A model generated the notes under the pieces. That model made no database searches. It saw nothing but the letters and a program-made list of their open reading frames with translations, and had not been told where the DNA came from. This document shows positions 15,860 through 27,198 of a stretch of DNA of 64,000 bases, one piece after another; within the stretch, counting starts at the first letter, position 1; each line of letters opens with the position of its first letter. The stretch is from AC-37 sp036389295 (lineage in GTDB: Bacteria > Actinomycetota > Thermoleophilia > Solirubrobacterales > Thermoleophilaceae). The position numbers were made by a program, and so were the translations under genes. The stretch covers positions 235,376 through 299,375 of the forward strand of contig DASVQB010000041.1 in assembly GCA_036389295.1 (NCBI GenBank). The letters run 5' to 3'.

Positions 15860-16228
15860 ATGGCAGCCGCCGCCGGCGCCCGAGCCGCACGCAGACCGCG
15901 GTCCTCCGAGGGACCCGCCCGCTCGCGCGACCGCGCGGCCGCGCCGCGCCGCCGCACGCCGATCCACTGGGAGCGCGTCGGCCGGATGGCGCTGCTCGCC
16001 GTCCTCGGCGCGATCGTCCTGCTCTACGTGCCGCCGGTCCACCACTGGATCCAGCAGTCGCAGACCGCCGACCGCAGCCGCGCGCAGCTCCGCGACCTCG
16101 AGCGCGAGCGGGCCCGGCTCCGCGCCCGGCTCGGCGAGCTGAGCGGCCCCGGCTCGATCGAGCGCGAGGCGCGCAAGCTCGGCATGGTCCGGCGCGACGA
16201 GCGGCCGTACGCGATCGAGCGGCCGTAG
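15860..16228 (+). CDS. ftsB: FtsB/DivIC-family cell division protein
   Basis: A 122-residue bitopic protein: a basic cytosolic N-terminus (1-42), one membrane segment (about 43-61) and a coiled coil (about 66-95, RAQLRDLERERARLRARL). A short conserved extracytoplasmic end reads EREARKLGMVRRDE. This matches septum formation initiator proteins, which bridge FtsL and FtsQ at the divisome. It lies beside eno, as ftsB does in many bacteria, but here on the opposite strand. The last residues repeat ERP (ERPYAIERP), encoded by an 11-base direct repeat 18 bases apart that differs only at the stop. Confidence 0.85.
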   Translation: MAAAAGARAARRPRSSEGPARSRDRAAAPRRRTPIHWERVGRMALLAVLGAIVLLYVPPVHHWIQQSQTADRSRAQLRDLERERARLRARLGELSGPGSIEREARKLGMVRRDERPYAIERP

Positions 16229-16284
16229 GGGAGGTCTCTCGGGCGCCCGGCGGGGCGGGCGGCGGCGGCTCGGGCGCGCGGCGC

Positions 16285-16327
16285 CTCAGCGCGCGGCGGC
16301 TCAACTGGCGGCTCAGCGCGCGGCGGC
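16285..16327. repeat. 16-bp direct repeat at the eno 3' end
   Basis: Bases 16312-16327 contain the final Ala-Ala-Arg codons and TGA stop of eno; an identical 16-bp copy lies at 16285-16300, 27 bases downstream and in frame. A second TGA lies between them. Confidence 0.75.
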
Positions 16328-17596
16328 CCTGAACGCCGAGCGGCCGGGGTACTCCGCGTCCGCCCCCAGCGCCTCCTCGATCCGGAGGAGCTGGTTGTAC
16401 TTCGCGACCCGGTCCGAGCGCGACGGCGCGCCCGTCTTGATCTGCCCGCAGCCGGTCGCCACGGCCAGGTCGGCGATCGTCGTGTCCTCGGTCTCGCCCG
16501 AGCGGTGCGACATCACGGCGGTGTAGCCGGCCTCGCGGGCGGTCCGCACGGCGTCGAGCGTCTCGGTCAGCGTCCCGATCTGGTTCACCTTCACGAGGAT
16601 CGAGTTCGCCACGCCGGTCTCGATGCCGCGCCGGAGCCGCTCCGTGCTCGTGACGAACAGGTCGTCGCCGACGAGCTGCACCCGGTCGCCGATCCGGTCG
16701 GTCAGCGCCTTCCAGCCGTCCCAGTCCTCCTCGTCCATCCCGTCCTCGATCGAGACGACCGGGTAGCGGCCGGCGATGTCCGCCCAGTAGTCGGCCAGCT
16801 CGCCGGAGGAGAGCCGGCGGCCCTCGTGCTCGAGCTCGTAGGCGCCGTCGCCGTAGAGCTCGCTCGTGGCGGGGTCGAGCGCGATCGCCACCTCCTCGCC
16901 CGGGACGTAGCCCGCGGCCTCGATGCCGTCGATCACCGCCTGCAGTGCGGCCTCGTTCGACTCGAGGTCGGGGGCGAACCCGCCCTCGTCGCCGACGCTG
17001 GTGGGCAGGTAGCGGTCGTGGAGGGTGCGCTTCAGGGCGTGGAAGACCTCGACGCCGGTCCGGAGCCCCTCGGAGAACGTCGGCGCACCGACCGGCACCA
17101 CCATGAACTCCTGGAAGTCGACCCGGTTGTCCGCGTGAGCGCCCCCGTTCAGGAGGTTCATCATCGGGACCGGGAGCACGCGGGCGGCGTCGCCGCCGAG
17201 GTAGCGCCAGAGCGTCGTGCCGTTCTCGGCCGCGACCGCCTTGGCCGCCGCCAGCGACACGCCGAGGATCGCGTTGGCGCCGAGGCGGCCCTTGTTGGGC
17301 GTCCCGTCGAGGTCGATCATCAGGCGGTCGAGGCCCTGCTGGTCGGCGGCGTCGAAGCCGCCGACGGCCTCGGCGAGCTCCCCGTTCACGTTGGCGACCG
17401 CCCGCGTGACGCCCTTGCCGGAGAAGGCCTCGCCGCCGTCGCGCAGCTCGACCGCCTCGTGCTCGCCGGTCGACGCGCCGGACGGCACCGCCGCCCTGCC
17501 GGAGGCGCCGGACGCGAGCGACAGCTCGACCTCGACGGTCGGGTTGCCGCGGCTGTCGAGGACCTGGCGGGCGTGGACTCGCTCGATCGCGCTCAC
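16313..17596 (-). CDS. eno: Enolase
   Basis: A 427-residue glycolytic enzyme that interconverts 2-phosphoglycerate and phosphoenolpyruvate. Visible marks are ARQVLDSRGNPTVEVE at the start, the flexible loop SGASTGEHE, the catalytic lysine in LVKVNQIGTLTET and the signature SHRSGETEDTTIADL. GTG 17596 overlaps the mazG stop by four bases, which settles the start. The length is normal. The last three residues and stop are repeated downstream. Confidence 0.97.
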   Translation of the reverse strand: MSAIERVHARQVLDSRGNPTVEVELSLASGASGRAAVPSGASTGEHEAVELRDGGEAFSGKGVTRAVANVNGELAEAVGGFDAADQQGLDRLMIDLDGTPNKGRLGANAILGVSLAAAKAVAAENGTTLWRYLGGDAARVLPVPMMNLLNGGAHADNRVDFQEFMVVPVGAPTFSEGLRTGVEVFHALKRTLHDRYLPTSVGDEGGFAPDLESNEAALQAVIDGIEAAGYVPGEEVAIALDPATSELYGDGAYELEHEGRRLSSGELADYWADIAGRYPVVSIEDGMDEEDWDGWKALTDRIGDRVQLVGDDLFVTSTERLRRGIETGVANSILVKVNQIGTLTETLDAVRTAREAGYTAVMSHRSGETEDTTIADLAVATGCGQIKTGAPSRSDRVAKYNQLLRIEEALGADAEYPGRSAFRAAAR

Positions 17597-18411
17597 GGGC
17601 CCGCCTCCTCGGCCTCGATCCGGTCGCGCAGCCGTCCGGCCGCCGAGCGCAGCGCGAGCTCGGGGTCGACGCGCAGCTCGCGCGCGAGGGCGACGGCGGC
17701 GAGCAGCAGGTCGCCGACGACGTCGAAGCGCTCGTCGCGAGCGCCGTCGAGCGGGGTGCCGGGCTCGGTGCCGCCGTGGGGGGCCGAGCCGCCGCCGGGG
17801 GCCGCACCGCCGCCCGGGGCCGCACCGCCGGCCTCCCCCGCGACCGCGCGCGCCCGCTCCGCGGCCTCGCGCAGCCGCTCCCCCGCCCCCTCCGGCGGCC
17901 ACTCGCGGCCGGCCCCGCCGGCGCGGCGGAGCAGCTTGCGCGCGTAGAGGGTGGACGGCAGGGTCTCCGGCACGTCGCCGAACAGGCCCGGCTCGCGGCC
18001 GGCCTCGCCCCGCTTGATCGCGTCCCAGTTCCGGAGGACCTCGGCGGCGCCCTCCACCTCCACGTCGCCGAAGACGTGTGGGTGGCGGCGGATCAGCTTC
18101 GTGCGGCAGTGGTCGGCCACCGCCGCCAGGCCGCCCGCCCCGCGCTCCTCGAGCAGGAGCGACAGGAAGTGGACCTGGAACAGGACGTCGCCGAGCTCGT
18201 CCAGCAGCTTCGCGTCGTCGCCGCGCTGCGCCGCGTCGGCCAGCTCGTACGCCTCCTCGACGGTGTGCGGGACTATCGAGCGCTCGTCCTGCTCGCGGTC
18301 CCACGGGCACTCGGCGCGCAGGAGGCGCGTGATCTCGTCGAGGCGCTGGAGCGCCGCCGCGGCGGCGGACGCCTCTTCTGAGCTGTCCGCCGCCTGAGGG
18401 GCGCTAGCCAC
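17593..18411 (-). CDS. mazG: MazG nucleoside triphosphate pyrophosphohydrolase
   Basis: A 272-residue MazG protein. The first domain has CPWDREQ, the EExxE helix (VEEAYELAD) and LLDELGDVLFQVHF, which bind magnesium and nucleotide. A second, degenerate domain follows (RFDVVGDLLLAAVAL). Between them sits a Gly/Ala/Pro linker of about 25 residues with repeated APGGG units. MazG cleaves NTPs to NMP and PPi, cleaning the pool of abnormal nucleotides. GTG 18411 overlaps the PpiC gene by eight bases. The second half lacks a clear EExxE set, so only the first domain is likely catalytic. Confidence 0.92.
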   Translation of the reverse strand: MASAPQAADSSEEASAAAAALQRLDEITRLLRAECPWDREQDERSIVPHTVEEAYELADAAQRGDDAKLLDELGDVLFQVHFLSLLLEERGAGGLAAVADHCRTKLIRRHPHVFGDVEVEGAAEVLRNWDAIKRGEAGREPGLFGDVPETLPSTLYARKLLRRAGGAGREWPPEGAGERLREAAERARAVAGEAGGAAPGGGAAPGGGSAPHGGTEPGTPLDGARDERFDVVGDLLLAAVALARELRVDPELALRSAAGRLRDRIEAEEAGP

Positions 18412-19720
18412 CCGGCGGGGCGCCCTGGGGGGCACCCGACGGCGGGGCGCCCTGCGGAGGCGCGCCCTGCGGGGGTGCACCCTGCGGCGCGCCGCCCTGC
18501 GGCGGGACTCCGGGCTGCACCGGCACGCTCGGCGCCGACCCCGAGCCGCCGCCCTGCTGGGGCGTGCTCGTGGGCGGCGCGCCCTGCGGCTGGCCGCGCT
18601 GCTCCTGCTGGTCGGCCGGCTTCGGGCCGTTCTTGCACTGGCTCGTCTTGAAGTCGTCGTCGCAGACCGTCTTCTCGCGGTAGCGCTTCTGGAAGTCCTT
18701 GACGAAGTCGTTCAGCGCCTTCTGCTGGGCCTGCGACTTGAGCAGGTTCTTGATCGTCTCGCTCGCCTGCTGCTCGGTCTGCTGGCTGGCCGGCGTGACC
18801 TTGGTGACCTCGAAGACGTAGTAGCCGAACTGCGTCTTGATCGGGCCCTGGGTCTCGCCCTTCTGGGCCTTGAAGATCGCGTCGTCGAAGGCCTTCTCCT
18901 GCGTGCCCTTGGTGACGCCGGGGAGCTTGCCGCCCTGCGACTTCGAGGCCGTGTCCTCGGAGTACTTCTTGACGACGTCCTTCCAGGCGGTGCCCTTCTT
19001 CAGCGCCGCGAGCGCCGTCTTCGCCTTGTCCTCCTTCTTCGTGAGGACGACGAGGAGGTCGCGGCTCTCCGGCGTGGCGAAGCGCTTCTTGTTCTTGTTG
19101 TAGTAGTCGGAGATCTCGTCCTTGCTCGGCTCGCCCTTGCCCTCGACCACCTTCGCCTGGAGCTGGTTGGTGAGGACCGAGAGCTTGACCTGGAACAGCA
19201 GGTCGGCCTCCGTGCGGCCCGAGGTCTGGAGGAACTTCTGGTAGTCCTTCTCCTTCGGGAAGGCCTGCTTCTTCTGGTCCTCGAAGGTCTTCTTGACCTG
19301 CTCCTCGGTGGCCTTGACCCCGCGCTTCTCGGACTCCTGCTGGAGCCACTGCGCCGAGATCAGGAACTGCATCGTCTGCTCCTTCAGCCCGTCGTACTCC
19401 TGCTTGCACTGCGACTTGAGCTGTGCCGCGGACGGCGGAGCGGCGCCCTTCGGCACCTTCGTCTTCTGCTTGGCGGCGATGCACTGCGTGAAGTTGGGCG
19501 GGTCCGGCGCCGCGGTGGTCGGCGCCTGGCCGGGCTGGCCCTGCGACTGCTGGCGCGCGGCGGCGGTGAGCCAGTGGTCGAACTCGGCCTTCGTGATCTT
19601 CGTGTCGCCGACCTTGGCGACGGCTCCGCTCGGCACGTCGTCCCCGCACCCGGTCGCGAAGAGGACGGCCGCCGCGGCGGCGGCCAGAACGGCTGGAAGG
19701 CGCAGTTGTCTCGGCATCAC
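18404..19720 (-). CDS. PpiC/SurA-type peptidyl-prolyl isomerase lipoprotein
   Basis: A 438-residue exported lipoprotein: a signal peptide with the lipobox LFATGC (Cys near residue 25), SurA-like helical N-domain, and a parvulin domain (about 225-330) with SRDLLVVLTKKE and IKTQFGYYVFEV. The C-terminal 80 residues are a Gln/Pro/Gly/Ala repeat tail (units like GAPPQ). It should assist folding of secreted proteins outside the membrane. The start is GTG 19720 or ATG 19717. It sits between mfd and mazG, an order common in this part of the Actinobacteria. Confidence 0.9.
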   Translation of the reverse strand: MMPRQLRLPAVLAAAAAAVLFATGCGDDVPSGAVAKVGDTKITKAEFDHWLTAAARQQSQGQPGQAPTTAAPDPPNFTQCIAAKQKTKVPKGAAPPSAAQLKSQCKQEYDGLKEQTMQFLISAQWLQQESEKRGVKATEEQVKKTFEDQKKQAFPKEKDYQKFLQTSGRTEADLLFQVKLSVLTNQLQAKVVEGKGEPSKDEISDYYNKNKKRFATPESRDLLVVLTKKEDKAKTALAALKKGTAWKDVVKKYSEDTASKSQGGKLPGVTKGTQEKAFDDAIFKAQKGETQGPIKTQFGYYVFEVTKVTPASQQTEQQASETIKNLLKSQAQQKALNDFVKDFQKRYREKTVCDDDFKTSQCKNGPKPADQQEQRGQPQGAPPTSTPQQGGGSGSAPSVPVQPGVPPQGGAPQGAPPQGAPPQGAPPSGAPQGAPPGG

Positions 19721-19832
19721 GGGTCTATCTGAGCGGTCGACGCTAAAGCTTGAGTAAGCGCCGGCGTGCGGTGGTCGGCCCTACCTGCCCGCGCGGCGCG
19801 TGATGGTAGCGGACGGGCGGCTGCGCGCCCGC

Positions 19833-23201
<3,369 letters not shown>

Positions 23202-23250
23202 GCGAAATGACCGCGACGGTGCGCGGCCGGGCCGTTCGGTGAAGGGTTTA

Positions 23251-23266
23251 CTGACCTATGGGTCAG
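23251..23266. promoter_or_regulatory. Inverted repeat between pth and mfd
   Basis: CTGACC-TATG-GGTCAG is a perfect 6-bp inverted repeat in the 86-base gap between the pth stop and the mfd start. It could be a weak terminator for pth or an operator for mfd. No T-run follows. Confidence 0.35.
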
Positions 23267-23287
23267 ACAAGGCTTCAGTGAACGAGT

Positions 23288-23920
23288 CTAGGCCCCGGGC
23301 TCCCCCCTCAATGCTCGCTCGGTGGCGTCCGCCGCGCGCTCCACGAGGTCGCGCACGTCGGCCTCGGGCTCGGAGAAGCGGCCGAGGACGTGGGCCGAGA
23401 CGCGCTCCGGGTCCGTGGTGTCCGGCCGGCCGACGCCGACCCGCACGCGCCAGAAGTCAGGCCCGCCCAGGCCGGCGCGCAGCGACTTCAGCCCGTTGTG
23501 GCCGGCGAGCCCGCCGCCCAGCCGGGTCTCGACGCGGCCGAACGGGAAGTCGATCTCGTCGTGGATCGCGACGACGCGGTCGAGCGGCACGCCGAGCGCG
23601 CCGCGGGCGGGGCCCGCCGAGCTCCCGGCCTCGTTCATGAAGGTCTGCGGGAGGAGGATCCCGACGCGCGGCCCGCCCGGGCCGGTCCGGCCGTCGGTGT
23701 AGAGGCCGGCGTAGCGCTTCTTCGCGCGCGGGAGGTCCCAGCGGGAGGCCAGCAGGCTCGCGACCTCGAAGCCGACGTTGTGGCGGGTCCGCTCGTAGCG
23801 CGACCCGGGGTTGCCGAGCCCGACGACCAGCCAGTCGACGCGCCCGCCGCCGGAGCCCGAGCCGCCGCCCTCGTCGTCGCCTCCCGCCGCCCCCCGCCGG
23901 CGGCGCCGGAACAGGCTCAG
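23288..23920 (-). CDS. pth: Peptidyl-tRNA hydrolase, predicted CTG start
   Basis: About 210 residues. The enzyme releases tRNA from stalled peptidyl-tRNA. Family marks are complete: GLGNPG, catalytic H47 in TRHNVGF, LPQTFMNEAG, HDEIDFPFG and GGLAGHNGLKSL. There is no ATG, GTG or TTG in frame upstream of GLGNPG; the first ATG (23638) would remove the active site. A CTG at 23920 overlaps the rplY stop as CTGA, mirroring the GTGA/ATGA overlaps elsewhere, and gives the plausible N-terminus (M)SLFRRRRRG. A Gly/Ser/Asp linker of about 15 residues follows before the core. The start is inference; the gene itself is certain. Confidence 0.93.
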   Translation of the reverse strand: MSLFRRRRRGAAGGDDEGGGSGSGGGRVDWLVVGLGNPGSRYERTRHNVGFEVASLLASRWDLPRAKKRYAGLYTDGRTGPGGPRVGILLPQTFMNEAGSSAGPARGALGVPLDRVVAIHDEIDFPFGRVETRLGGGLAGHNGLKSLRAGLGGPDFWRVRVGVGRPDTTDPERVSAHVLGRFSEPEADVRDLVERAADATERALRGEPGA

Positions 23921-24627
23921 GAGCCTTCGCCGCCGCCCTCGGAGCCGGCCTCGCCCTCGGCGGGCGCCGCGCCCTCCTCGCCGGCCTCCTCGCCGACGAC
24001 GGCCTCGGCCTCCTCGCCGACCAGCTCGGTCTCCTCCTCGACCTCGGGCTCGACGATCTCGGTCGGGATGGTGACCGTGGCGATGATCGTCTCCTCGGGG
24101 TGGTCGAGGAACTCGACGCCCTCGGGCGGCGTCAGCTCGGACAGGTGCATCGTGGCCGCGGCCTCCATGCCGGACACGTCGACCACGATGCGCTCGGGGA
24201 TGGCGGTCGGGAGCGCCTCGATGTTGAGCTCGCGGGTGACGTGCTCGATCACGCCGCCCTCCTTGGCCCCCGGCGCGTCCTCGACGCCCTCGAGCTCGAC
24301 GCCGACGGTGGTCTGGATCTTCTCGTCGAGCCGGACCTGGAGCAGGTCGATGTGGACGATCTCGTCGCGGACCGGGTGGTGCTGCTGGTCCTTGACGATC
24401 ACGGGCAGCGCCGTGCCGTCGTCGATCGAGAGGTCGATCACCGCGGAGCTCGCGAGGAGCGCCTGACGGAGGGCGCGGGCGTCGATCTTGACCGCGGTGC
24501 AGTCGCCCTCGCCCCCGCCGTAGACGACGCCCGGCACGAAGCCGGCGCGGCGAAGCCTGCGGGATGCCCGAGAGCCGGTCTCGGGGCGTTCCGCGACGGT
24601 CAGCTTGGCACGCGTTCCCTCAGCCAC
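23917..24627 (-). CDS. rplY: Large ribosomal subunit protein bL25 (Ctc type)
   Basis: A 236-residue long-form bL25: an N-terminal 5S rRNA-binding domain (KLTVAERPETGSRASRRLRRAGFVPGVVYGG) and a C-terminal TL5/Ctc beta domain. It ends in a very acidic tail of about 45 residues rich in Glu/Gly/Ala. It binds 5S rRNA in the central protuberance. GTG 24627 is the start; no ATG fits. The stop overlaps the likely pth start. rplY-pth-prs-glmU neighbourhood is common, though here aarF on the other strand splits it. Confidence 0.94.
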   Translation of the reverse strand: MAEGTRAKLTVAERPETGSRASRRLRRAGFVPGVVYGGGEGDCTAVKIDARALRQALLASSAVIDLSIDDGTALPVIVKDQQHHPVRDEIVHIDLLQVRLDEKIQTTVGVELEGVEDAPGAKEGGVIEHVTRELNIEALPTAIPERIVVDVSGMEAAATMHLSELTPPEGVEFLDHPEETIIATVTIPTEIVEPEVEEETELVGEEAEAVVGEEAGEEGAAPAEGEAGSEGGGEGS

Positions 24628-24699
24628 GACGGCCGGTGAGTGTAGCGGCCGGCCGCGGGTCCTCCGGGCTCGCGGCGGGCCGGTACGCTGGCCTCCTCG

Positions 24700-26121
24700 A
24701 TGGCTAGAGAGCGCGACAGGATCCCCACCGGGCGGGTGCAGCGGACCGCCAAGGTCGGGACCGTGATCGGCACCCAGGGCGCCCGCTACGCCGGCACGCG
24801 CGCGGCCAACGTCGTCCGCTCCAAGGAGCGGGCGACCGAGCAGCTGGACAGGCGCCACCTCGAGGCCGCCGAGCGGATGGTGGACACGCTCGGGACGATG
24901 AAGGGCGCGGCGATGAAGATCGGCCAGCTGGCCTCGTTCATCGACACCGAGTTCCTCCCGCCCGAGTACCGCGAGCTGTACCAGGAGAAGCTCAGCTCGC
25001 TCCGGACCTCGGCGCCGCCGATGCCCTGGGCGAGGGTCTCCAAGGTGCTCGACCAGGAGTGGGGCGCGCCGGTCGAGGAGCTGTTCGAGGACTTCGACGA
25101 GGAGGCTGCGGCGGCCGCGTCGATCGGCCAGGTGCACCGCGCGGTCCTGCCCGACGGGCGCCGCGTGGCGGTGAAGATCCAGTACCCCGGCGTGGCCGAC
25201 GCGCTCCGAGCCGACATGCAGAACGCCGGGATGATCCTGCGGCTCGCCAAGGCGATCGCCCCAGGGCTCGACGCCAAGGCGGCCGCGGAGGAGCTGAAGG
25301 AGCGCGTGCTCGAGGAGCTCGACTACGAGTACGAGGCCCAGAACCAGCGGACGTTCGCGCGCGGCTACCGCGGGCACCCGTTCATCTACGTGCCCGACGT
25401 GATCTCGCGGCTCACGACCGAGCGGGTGCTGGTCACCGAGTGGGTCGACGGGCTCGGGTTCGAGGACGTCAAGCAGCTCCCGCAGGCCGAGCGCGACCGC
25501 TTCGCCGAGATCGTCTTCCGCTTCTGCTTCGGCTCGATCTACCACCTCCAGCACTTCAACGCCGACGCCCATCCCGGCAACTACGTGCTGATGGAGGACG
25601 GGAAGGTCGCGTTCCTCGACTTCGGGATGACGAAGCAGCTCGACCGCGAGCAGATCGAGCTCGAGATCGCGGCTCTCGAGGCCGCGTTCGACGAGGACCC
25701 GGAGCGGCTCGTCAACGCGCTCCACGACCTCGGCTTCCTCAACAAGCCGCAGCGGATCGACGCCGAGCGGCTGATGGAGCACGTGAAGACCGTCGGCGGC
25801 TGGTACATGGAGGACCACGACCTGACGGTCGACTCCGAGCTGGTCATGCGGGCGCTGGCCGCGATCACCGACCCGCGGTCGGGCTTCTACGATCTCTGGC
25901 GGCGCGAGAACGTGCCGGCGAACGAGCTGATGGGGCGGCGCATGGAGACCGGCCTGCTCGCCGTCCTCGGCCAGCTCGGCGCCACGCGCAACTGGTACCG
26001 GATCGGGCGCGAGTGGTGGTTCGCCGAGGACCCGGCCACCGAGCTGGGCGAGCAGGAGTGGGCGTACTTCGAGGCCCGCGGGGAGAAGCGGGTCAGGAAG
26101 TTCGCGGCGCGCGGCGGCTGA
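24700..26121 (+). CDS. ABC1/AarF/UbiB-family atypical kinase
   Basis: A 473-residue protein-kinase-like protein. The family-specific KxGQ motif is in MKIGQLASF; the Ala-rich loop and lysine are in AASIGQVHRA and VAVKIQYPGV; the catalytic and metal sites are HPGN and LDFGM. UbiB-type proteins bind isoprenoid lipids and support quinone synthesis or lipid transport, probably as ATPases. No membrane helix is evident at the C-terminus, unlike UbiB. A GGTACGCTGG -10-like element is 15 bases before the ATG. Confidence 0.9.
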   Translation: MARERDRIPTGRVQRTAKVGTVIGTQGARYAGTRAANVVRSKERATEQLDRRHLEAAERMVDTLGTMKGAAMKIGQLASFIDTEFLPPEYRELYQEKLSSLRTSAPPMPWARVSKVLDQEWGAPVEELFEDFDEEAAAAASIGQVHRAVLPDGRRVAVKIQYPGVADALRADMQNAGMILRLAKAIAPGLDAKAAAEELKERVLEELDYEYEAQNQRTFARGYRGHPFIYVPDVISRLTTERVLVTEWVDGLGFEDVKQLPQAERDRFAEIVFRFCFGSIYHLQHFNADAHPGNYVLMEDGKVAFLDFGMTKQLDREQIELEIAALEAAFDEDPERLVNALHDLGFLNKPQRIDAERLMEHVKTVGGWYMEDHDLTVDSELVMRALAAITDPRSGFYDLWRRENVPANELMGRRMETGLLAVLGQLGATRNWYRIGREWWFAEDPATELGEQEWAYFEARGEKRVRKFAARGG

Positions 26122-26158
26122 ACGCGCGCGGGCCCTAGGCAGGGGGCCTCGAACGGCC

Positions 26159-26186
26159 GCGAGAACCTAAAAGAGCTGGTTCTCGC
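26159..26186 (-). terminator. Hairpin enclosing the prs stop codon
   Basis: GCGAGAACC and GGTTCTCGC form a perfect 9-bp stem with a ten-base loop. On the minus strand the stem uses the last sense codons of prs (ENQ region) and the TAG lies at the loop/stem edge. It may end prs transcription from inside the coding sequence. There is no T-run after it. Confidence 0.5.
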
Positions 26187-27198
26187 CGGCGAAAATCTCG
26201 CTCACCGACTCGTCGGTGAAGATCCGCCGGACCGAGTCGGCCAGGATGTCCGTGCAGGTGAGCACGCGGACGTTGTCCGGCGCGCCCGGCCGGAGCGGCA
26301 CGGTGTCGGTGACCACGATGCCCGACAGCGGAGAGTTGCCGAGCGTCTCGAACGCGCTGCCGGAGAAGATCCCGTGGGTCGCGACGGCGTACACCGCCGA
26401 GGCGCCCTCGTCGAGGACCGTCTGCGCCGCGGCCGCGAGCGTGCCGCCGGTGTCGATGATGTCGTCGACGATCACGGCGACCTTGTCCTTCACGTCGCCG
26501 ATCACGTAGCCGATCTCGGCCACCTGCTGCGCGGGCCGCTCCTTCTCGAGCAGGGCGTACGGGGCGCCGATCTTCTGGGCGAACTTGCGGGTGAGCTTCA
26601 CCCGGCCGGCGTCGGGCGAGATGATCACGAGGTCGGTCGCGTCGCCGAGCTGGTCCTTCACGTACTGGCTGAGGATCGGCATGGCGGTCATGTGGTCGAC
26701 GGTCTTCGAGAAGAAGCCCTGGAGCTGGCCGGCGTGGAGGTCCATCGTGAGCAGGCGGTCGATCCCCGCGGCCTCCAGGCACTTGGCGACGAGGCGGGCG
26801 GAGATCGGCTCGCGCGGGGCGGACTTCTTGTCCTGGCGCGAGTAGCCGTACCACGGGCTCACGGCGATGACGCGGTGGGCCGAGGCGCCGACGGCGGCGT
26901 CGATCATCACGAGCAGCTCCATCAGCGCGTCGTTGGCCGACATCCCCTCGTCCGGGCGGCCGCAGAGCGACTGGACGATGAAGACGTCGGCGCCGCGGAT
27001 CGACTCCTCGTAGCGGCAGTAGACCTCGCCGTCGGAGAACGTCCGCAGGTCGGCGGCGACCGGCTGGACGCCGACCTTCTCGGCGATCTTGCCCGCCAGC
27101 TCCTTGGTCGCGCGGCCGGCGACCACCATGAGCCGCTTGCCGTAGCCCATCGGCAGGCTGGTGGGCGGCACGGGGCGGGTCTGCACGTCGACGGTCAT
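26167..27198 (-). CDS. prs: Ribose-phosphate pyrophosphokinase
   Basis: A 343-residue PRPP synthase: ribose 5-phosphate plus ATP gives PRPP. The SPWYGYSRQDKK flexible-loop region, MDLHAGQLQGFF, ISPDAGRVK and the PRPP loop VDDIIDTGGTL are all present. ATG 27198 overlaps the glmU stop (ATGA). An N-terminal extension of about 20 residues precedes the usual KRLMVVAGRA start. Context with glmU and tRNA-Gln is the standard Gram-positive order. Confidence 0.97.
   Translation of the reverse strand: MTVDVQTRPVPPTSLPMGYGKRLMVVAGRATKELAGKIAEKVGVQPVAADLRTFSDGEVYCRYEESIRGADVFIVQSLCGRPDEGMSANDALMELLVMIDAAVGASAHRVIAVSPWYGYSRQDKKSAPREPISARLVAKCLEAAGIDRLLTMDLHAGQLQGFFSKTVDHMTAMPILSQYVKDQLGDATDLVIISPDAGRVKLTRKFAQKIGAPYALLEKERPAQQVAEIGYVIGDVKDKVAVIVDDIIDTGGTLAAAAQTVLDEGASAVYAVATHGIFSGSAFETLGNSPLSGIVVTDTVPLRPGAPDNVRVLTCTDILADSVRRIFTDESVSEIFAGENQLF

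Noticed and set aside
15624..17825. A large frame overlapping eno in another register
   Set aside because: Composition is simple Arg/Ala/Gly, with no motif; enolase occupies the true frame.
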